Origin: Primulina eburnea
Lineage: Eukaryota; Streptophyta; Magnoliopsida; Lamiales; Gesneriaceae
Assembly (NCBI RefSeq): GCF_022965805.1
Contig: NC_133104.1
Location: 37,864,682 to 37,928,681, forward strand
Direction of reading: 5' to 3'
DNA: 64,000 nt
Numbering within the stretch: position 1 is the stretch's first letter; each line of letters opens with the position of its first letter. Position numbers and translations under genes: made by a program. Shown here piece after piece: positions 57,700 to 64,000 of this stretch. The notes under the pieces are model-generated. The model searched no databases, was not told the DNA's origin, and saw only the letters and a list, made by a program, of their open reading frames with translations.

Positions 57700-58110
57700 C
57701 CCTATCAGGAGTCCAAGCTCACAACCATAGCACTATTAGAAATCCGAGCCTACCAAGGGGTCATACAGCTAGAAGTCTGAGCCCACCAAGGGGCCAGGAA
57801 ATCCGAGCTCACCAAGAAGCCATACAGTTTGAAATCCGAGCCTACCGAGAGGCTGGAAAATCCGAGTCCATCAAAGAACCATACTCTTAGAAGTCCGAGC
57901 CCACCAAGGGGCTTGGAAATTCGAGCCCATCAAGGAGCCATACAACTGGAAATCCAAGCCCACCAAGGTATTGCGAAATCCGAAACCACCAAAGGGTCAT
58001 ACACCTAGAAGTCCGAGTCCACCAAGGGGCTGGGAAATCCGACCACCAAGGGGACATACAATTAGAAGTCCGAGCCCACAAAACGGCCGGGAAGGTGAAG
58101 ACATTCTCAT
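57700..58110. repeat. tandem array A (about 31/62 bp)
   Basis: Units GAAATCCGAGCCTACCAAGG and GAAGTCCGAGCCCACCAAGG alternate, each about 30 bp, forming a 62-bp higher unit, about six times. It lies in the presumed LTR U3. Confidence 0.75.
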
Positions 58111-58639
58111 AGATAAAGTTTTCCGATAAATGTAGGATTCGGATAAATCTAATCAAGATATGGTAAGAATCTAACATGCCATGGTCACAGGTCCTGATGT
58201 TTGAGGTCTCATATCTCAGGTAGGATACTACCTCAGCAAGAGTCCTACTCCAACAAAGTACCTAATCTTTTTCTTCTATAAATACCAGATATTGATCACA
58301 GTTTTAGCTCTCACTTTCTCTTGTTCATTTAGCACTAATATATATCTCTTAATTTTTCTCTTCGGACTGACTTAAGCATCGGAGGTGTCACTTCAGAAAA
58401 CTCTCCAGCACCTCCAAACCCTATTTTTGTCAGTGCAGAACTCAGAGTTCCGACCCGACTCCAATCAGCTGTGAAGATTTGAAGATCCGCTCTCCAGACC
58501 AAACTCGTAGTAAATTTTCGGTATCTTCGATTGGCGTCATCTATGGGAAACTGAAGAAAAAGAGATAATATGGTAAATCAAAGAGGAAGAAGAAATATGT
58601 ATCATCGTCGAGAGAGCCTAGGATAAGCACCACGAAGAG

Positions 58640-59190
58640 GAATACCATGAAGAACAGTCTCTTGGGGAACCAAATCGTCCGAACAGTTCATTCTCTTCCA
58701 CGCAAGAGTGCATCTTGGTATTCCGCAGAAGAGCCCTTGGTTTTCCTCCGAACAATTTCTGGTCTTTCATGGAAGAACCCCTAGTCTTCCCTAAAATAGT
58801 TTTTGGTCTTCTTGGGAAGAGCCTTCCTCGAAAAAGCCTTTGGTTTGCTTCCGAGCACACCCTGATATTCTACGGAAGAACCCTTATTCTTCCCGAGAGT
58901 GCTTTTTATCTTCAATGGAAAGGCCCTTGGTCTTCCTCCGAACATCTCATAAGGTCATTTTTGGTCTTACTCGGAAGAGAGCATTCTAGTCTGACCCAAA
59001 AGAGCACATCCTGGTTTTCTTGAGAAGAGCACATTTTTGTATTCTTTGGAAGAGGACATCATGGTCTTACTCTGAACATCTCATCCAGCTCTTCCACGGA
59101 AGAGCACATTTTTGTATTTCCTGCAAAGGCACGTCTTGAAGGGCTCATCATGGTTACCCTTGGAAGAGCCGATCCTTATCATTTTCAAAA
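58640..59190. repeat. tandem array B (GGAAGAGC-type)
   Basis: Imperfect repeats built on GGAAGAGCCCTTGGT.. and TTCCTCCGAACA, of about 40 bp. Copies are diverged and the boundaries are soft. Confidence 0.6.
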
Positions 59191-59340
59191 GACGGTATTC
59201 CTTAATATCTTTCTCATCAATTTACTTTATTAATTTGTCATACAGTTATTTTTGAAACAACTGATGTGGTAAAGTCATTCAACATAATAAAATATAATCC
59301 CAACATTGTTTGGTCATCTTACAAAGACGCATCCGGACAG

Positions 59341-59990
59341 AAAAACTCCCAATAGTCCACGAATGTGGCATTCACCAAAGCCCGACCTCAGTTCGACACT
59401 ATGTAAGACCACGAATGTGGGCATTCATAATGACAAAGCCCACGAATATGGCACATATCCAAAAGCCTGACCTCAGTTCAGCATTATGTAAAACCATGAA
59501 TGTGACATTCATAACGACAAAGTCCACGAATGTGGCACACATCTAAAAGCCCGATCTCAGCTCGGTCCTATGTAAGACAATGAACGTGGCCTTCATAACG
59601 ACAAAGACCACGAATGTGGCACACATCCAAAAGCCCGACCCCAGCTCGACACATATCTTCATAACGACAAAGACCACGAATGTGGCACACATCCAAAAGC
59701 CCGACCCCAGCTCGACACTATGTAAGACCACAAATGTAGCATTCATAACGAAAAATCCCATGAATGTGATACACATCCAAAAGCTCGACCCCAGCTCGGT
59801 ACTATGTAAGACCCCGAAGGTGGCATGCGTCTAAAAGACCGACCACCAGCTCGGCACTATGTAAGCCCACGAATGTGCCATTCATAAAATCAAAACCCAC
59901 GAACATGGCATGCATCTAAAAACCAGAACAACAGCTCGACATTATGTAAGCTCACGAATGTAGCCTTTATAAAAACAAAGCTCAAAATTT
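59341..59990. repeat. tandem array C (about 86 bp)
   Basis: Units contain CACGAATGTGGCACACATCC, AAAAGCCCGACCCCAGCTCG and ACTATGTAAGACC. About seven copies, some internally shortened. Confidence 0.75.
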
Positions 59991-59999
59991 TGGCTGCCA

Positions 60000-60490
60000 G
60001 TGAAAGGACTCGACAACCATCTTGTTCGTGTTTTATCAAATTACTTAGTCAAATTTTTGTTTCAAGTTAAAAGGGTTCAAACAGCCATCCTGTTCGGGTT
60101 TTTATCTAATTATTTAGCCAAATTTGGGTTTCAAGTTAAAAGGGCTCGGACAACCATCCTGTTCCAGTTTTTATCTAATTACTTAGCCAAATTTTGGTTT
60201 CAAGTTAAAAGAGCTCGGACAACCATCTGGTTCGAGTTTTTATTCATTGCTTACCCAAATTTGGATTTTAAGTTAAAAGGGATTAGACATCCATCCTATT
60301 CAGGTTTTTATCTAATTACTTAGCTAAATTTTGGTTTCAAGTTAAAAGAGCTCAGACAACCATTTGGTTCGGGTTTTTATTTCATTACTTAGCCAAATTT
60401 GGGTTTCAAGTTAAAAGGGCTTGGACAACCATCATGTTCGAGTTTTTATCTAATTACTTAGCCAAATTTCGGTTTCGGGTTAAAAAGGCT
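60000..60490. repeat. tandem array D (about 69 bp)
   Basis: CAAGTTAAAAG recurs at about 60063, 60132, 60201, 60269, 60338, 60408 and 60476, giving periods of 68-70 bp. Units contain TTACTTAGCCAAATTTTGG and CGGACAACCATC. Confidence 0.88.
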
Positions 60491-61021
60491 CGAAAGGGCC
60501 CTGTTTGGCTCTGGAAGATCCGAGCTCATCTGCTCGGGAAATGGTCTCATATAAATAGTTAAGTAATTCTTGTATGACAGATTCATCAGGGGAAGACATC
60601 CTAAGGATTAGGTCTAGTAAAAGCGAATGAACTTACCAAGGGGGGTCAGAGGTTTATTGATCAGGAGTGAGTCATGCTGTTCGGGAAAGCTAACGGAATT
60701 TTGACAAAATAACGGCTCGAAGAGAATAAACATAAAAATGAGAGGAAAATATTCTTCTATATATACTCGGATAAATTTCGCGATACTCGTCCGATCAACA
60801 TGAAATCAAGGGTCTGGATTTTCTTGAGGAGACGGACAGTCGCCTCGAAAACCGAGCCGCCTTGAGATCTAGGTCATCCATTTATTTTCGCTGGATCATG
60901 ATCTTCACTGTTCAGGATATCGTGTATTATTTTTCTATAATTTTCGTTAATAAACATCTTAATTTGATTTTACATCAAAATTCATATTTATGCTCGTGAA
61001 TAAAAAAATTTATTCACTTTA

Positions 61022-61024
<3 letters not shown>

Positions 61025-61060
<36 letters not shown>
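61025..61060. repeat. (AT)18 microsatellite
   Basis: Perfect run immediately left of the compound inverted repeat. Confidence 0.85.
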
Positions 61061-61062
<2 letters not shown>

Positions 61063-61450
61063 GTCTCTGTGTATATACTTTTAAATGTGTGTGTGTGTGT
61101 ATATGTAATGTGTGTGATTCATCGATAAAACTAATATATTTAATATATTTAATTTCATATACTTAACCTTATATATGCGTGTTCATAAATCTTTAAAAGT
61201 ATATTACTATATCGATGAATCACACACATTACATATACACACACACACACATTTAAAAGTATATACACAGAGACATTATATATATATATATATATATTTA
61301 CATATACACACACACACATTTAAAAGTATATACACAGAGACATTATATATGTAATGTGTGTGATTCATCGATATAGTAATATACTTTTAAAGATTTATGA
61401 ACACGCATATATAAGGTTAAGTATATGAAATTAAATATATTAGTTTTATA
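61061..61450. repeat. compound inverted repeat
   Basis: Block A (61061-61127, ATGTCTCTGTGTATATAC..CATCGATA) is inverted at 61210-61277 and partly again at 61298-61345. Block M (about 61126-61240) is inverted at 61347-61450, nearly perfect over about 100 bp except for a 9-bp AATATATTT duplication. The arrangement is A-M-A'-A''-M', able to form several alternative stems. Confidence 0.85.
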
Positions 61451-62240
61451 AAGTTACACTAATTGCCAGTATTTTATCTTACTTATTTTCTATTTTCAGA
61501 TACAAATAATTGTCTTATTTATTTTTTTGTTAGACATATTGTCCAACAGTATTTATAAAATTTTCATACAAATTTGCTTTAAATGGAGGATTTTTTAAGT
61601 TTTCTTATTTAGTAATGTGAAAAATTATTGTTACGTATTTTTTTTTAAAAAATAATTAATTAGAAAAACGTGTGAATTGATTTGAATAATTTAGTTTTAA
61701 TTTTAATAAATATATTACTGACATATTTATCTTTTTTCTTAAATTAAATCTATAAGTAAAAAATATTTGTATTGATGGATATAATATTTTAAATAAATAA
61801 AATTTATTCACGTTTATTGCTATTCAAAAAATCATAATCATAAATTACAAATTCATAGGGTTCTATGAAAAGTTTAAAAATGTCAATAAAACTCCTGCAA
61901 AATAAAAAAAAAAAAAAAAAAAGACTTTGTGAAAATTTTACAATTATGTAAGATTATACAAAAGTCACTAGAAATCTATCGACTCCGCATAAATGTTAGT
62001 TAAAAAATTTCCGCAAATCTTTGCAATTAATACAATCCCTAAATTTATAGATCATGGAGAAATGAAGAAAAATCAAAAGTGGGGTGTTTGAAAATAAAAT
62101 TGAAAAGATGAAAATCCAAAGTGGTAGTATTTGATTATTTTAACACCAACTCACTTTTTAGAAGCACAATCAACATCTAATCACTATTTTATGAATTTCA
62201 ATTAAGCTAAACAGAAGCTAACTCATCATCTGAATGTAAG
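61451..62240. other. AT-rich intergenic stretch
   Basis: Long A and T runs (A20-type run near 61903). No gene or element was recognised. Confidence 0.5.
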
Positions 62241-62527
62241 AAACATAAAAATTGGCCCGCATGGGCTTAGCTCAGTTGGTCAGCAGCAGTAAATCTTGGA
62301 GCAATGATCAGGGATCGAGTTTCGCAAGCGGCAGTGTGGGAGTTAAATTCTCTCCAATGAGGGGGAGCTCCTTGTGCGCGGCGTAGCATAAGGTCTAGTT
62401 GTTGCTGGTTGGCTGAGTCACCATGATTTACATCCTCTCACATTCCTGTCGGGCCGGTGGTTGAGGGGCGCCTAAGGTGAGCGATTTCACCTTTTGGAGC
62501 AAAAAACATAAAAATTGATTTTTGAAG
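62241..62527 (+). mobile_element. plus-strand tRNA-derived SINE
   Basis: Perfect 14-bp TSD AAACATAAAAATTG at 62241-62254 and 62514-62527 around a 259-bp unit (62255-62513). Its head, GGGCTTAGCTCAGTTGGTCA, is a tRNA-like A box, and GGGATCGAGTTTC is a B-box-like segment about 45 bp on. The tail is A-rich (GGAGCAAAA). It differs in sequence from the SINE at 3.4-4.5 kb. Confidence 0.85.
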
Positions 62528-63028
62528 CCAAAAGTCATTAGTGATTGCAAACACTCTCTTAATAAAGATTATGAATTATGCATAAATAGCATTTAAGTTA
62601 AATAGTTTTAGTAAATAAGACGTCAATTCCTCCTCCCCACAATCTAATCATCACCCACCCATTGAATTGTGGACAATTATATTTTCTTTCTTGTACCTCA
62701 CTTTTTTTTTTTCATTTTTATTGTGTTCATTAATTTACTATCTTAATCCATTAAGATTTTTCAATTTTAACGTATTGTAGGAAAATGATGTATATGATGT
62801 CACGTCATCATTTTGGTGAAAAATAATTAAAATAAAAAAACCCGCGTGCAAATTAATGGACTTTACATAGTTGATTAACCGAAAAAATGACGAAAATGAA
62901 AAACGAACAAGTTACTGCTAAATATATATCTTCTCAGTTTGGAATTGAATAAAGGGTGAGAGGGTTAAAAAACTATCATGTGAATAATAGTTAGACAAAT
63001 CTTCATTTCATTAACTTCGGAAGAGGTT
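62528..63028. other. intergenic stretch, nothing recognised
   Basis: AT-rich sequence between the SINE and the TRIM element. Confidence 0.45.
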
Positions 63029-63383
63029 TGTTGGGTGCAATAATTTTCCTTGCTTGGTAGAGCGATCGAATCATGGTGCTTGTGCTGCTGTGCGATTTAA
63101 AAGATTTGAGTTGCACCATTACCACTAGCTATAGCTTTTGGTAAAACGGTAAGCACTCGGTCCTACAATTGGTATCAGAGCCAAGGTCATGGGTTCGATT
63201 CCCATTGATTGCAAGGAGTGCAATTATTGGGAGGGAGATTGTTGGGTGCAATAATTGTCCTTACTTGGTAGAGCGATCGAACCATGGTGCTTGTGCTGCT
63301 GTGCGGTTTAAAAGATTTGAGTTGCACCATTACCACTAGCTATAGCTTTTGGTAAAACGGTAAGCACTCGGTCCTACAAGGTT
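63024..63383 (+). mobile_element. complete TRIM retroelement
   Basis: Two 139-bp LTRs (63029-63167 and 63240-63378), TGTTGGGTGCAATAATTG.. to CGGTCCTACA, differ at about four positions. PBS TGGTATCAGAGC at 63170-63181, a 72-bp interior with GGTTCGATTCC, and a GGGAGGGAGA polypurine tract before the second LTR. A perfect 5-bp TSD, AGGTT, lies at 63024-63028 and 63379-63383. Total 350 bp, no coding capacity, so it must be moved by another element's proteins. Confidence 0.92.
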
Positions 63384-63404
63384 GCTCATTTCATTTGGTC
63401 GAGC

Positions 63405-63533
<129 letters not shown>

Positions 63534-63684
63534 TTTGCAATTGATTATGTTCTTAAAGAAGTTCTTAAATTTATAAGTTACGAAGTAATTGATTATAATA
63601 TTAATTTGTTATTAGAATCATTTCTTTAGAAAAAAAAAAAACAACATCCCAACGGTTTTTGAAATTAAATTAAGAGTAAGTCTC

Positions 63685-63846
63685 TTGTAAGACGGTCACA
63701 CGAATTTTTTTCTGTGAGACGGGTCAACCATACCGATATTCACAATAGAAAGTAATACTCTTAGCATAAAAAAATAATATTTTTTCATTGATAATCCAAA
63801 TAAGAGATCCGTCTCACAAAATACGACCCATGAGACCGTCTCACAT
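63685..63846. mobile_element. GTGAGAC-type MITE, inverted orientation
   Basis: Starts TTGTAAGACGGTCACAC, contains GTGAGACGGGTCAACCATAC and GATCCGTCTCACAAAATACG, and ends GAGACCGTCTCACAT. Same family as 55647-55815 but in the opposite orientation. Confidence 0.75.
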
Positions 63847-64000
63847 AAATTTTTCCTTAAATTAAATTAAGTATTAAGCAAAAGCTAACGTAAGAATCTA
63901 ACTTTAACAAACATACAAAACTAGTTTTTTTAAATCAAAAGCCAATAAGCTTTTTTAATGATCGCAAACATTTACTTATGCGCAACGACCCGACACAAAG
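63847..64000. other. window end, nothing recognised
   Basis: Short AT-rich stretch reaching the edge. Confidence 0.4.

Larger units (their letters stand above)
57623..60960 (+). mobile_element. LTR-element remnant (gypsy, Tat-like) with tandem arrays
   Basis: A probable 5' LTR runs from about 57623 (TGATACCCCTAAATTTGG) to about 58532, with TATAAATA at 58277-58284. It is followed by TTGGCGTCATCTATGGGAA, close to the TTGGCGCCGTCTGTGGGAA-like junction of plant Tat/Athila gypsy elements. An ATG at 58570 opens only a short frame. The interior has no pol motifs but successive tandem arrays (58640-60490). No 3' LTR was found. The right end is a guess. Confidence 0.5.

Noticed and set aside
57621..57890. 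89-residue open frame
   Set aside because: It lies over tandem array A in a presumed LTR.
59310..60323. Open frames with repetitive peptides
   Set aside because: They follow tandem arrays C and D and change with the unit, so they are not genes.
62265..62340. Possible tRNA gene
   Set aside because: The A and B boxes are present, but the sequence cannot fold into a full tRNA and is bounded by a SINE TSD.

Overview
The window is nuclear DNA of a flowering plant, most likely a eudicot. It is AT-rich, its genes have GT..AG introns, and most of its length is transposable elements in several nested layers. An asterid such as a Lamiales member is possible because of the repeated GTGAGACGGTCTCAC elements, but that is a weak inference. 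Host genes are sparse: a gamma-glutamylcyclotransferase (1054-2320, minus, 7 coding exons), a trihelix transcription factor (27802-29570, plus, 2 exons), a GT64 glycosyltransferase (33381-34619, minus) and a DUF599 membrane protein (53100-55153, plus, with a frameshift in exon 2). Decayed genes are an RlmH-like fragment (247-405), a pollen-receptor-kinase-like gene (30252-32523) and a DnaJ-type zinc-finger gene (35046-35558).

Layout. At 3.4-4.5 kb a minus-strand SINE with an 18-bp target-site duplication (TSD) is split by an 890-bp hAT element with its own 8-bp TSD. At 5.6-10.7 kb lies a complete but stop-damaged Tork-type Copia element (minus strand), inserted in an older repeat. At 10.7-11.9 kb are a Copia remnant and a GTGAGAC-type MITE that itself holds a Harbinger-type MITE. 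From about 12.05 to 27.5 kb there is what I read as one large Mutator-like element of the Kaonashi (KI) type. It has a MURA-like transposase (plus strand) and a convergent DUF1985/Ulp1-like protease gene (minus strand), both decayed. A very young, apparently intact Tekay/Del-type Ty3-gypsy element (13736-21298) sits inside the transposase gene with a perfect TSD. GGTCGACC palindrome clusters lie upstream of each MULE gene and between the two.

From 27.5 to 36 kb is the gene-bearing island, ending in a 232-bp near-perfect hairpin. From 36.9 to 45.3 kb is a second Copia element on the plus strand, split by a 1955-bp gypsy-like solo LTR. From 45.3 to 50.2 kb is AT-rich intergenic sequence. From 50.2 to 52.6 kb is an LTR-like pair with almost no interior. 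The DUF599 gene follows. The last 9 kb hold a TIR element with GCGACGG repeats, an LTR-element remnant with four successive tandem arrays, a compound palindrome, a plus-strand SINE, a complete 350-bp TRIM element and microsatellites.

I found no cellular operon or defence system. The most interesting material is the KI-type MULE with its palindrome arrays, the hairpin locus, the youthful Tekay element with eight repeated half-palindromes in its U3, and a Copia whose gag start codon appears to lie in its own LTR and to be joined by splicing.
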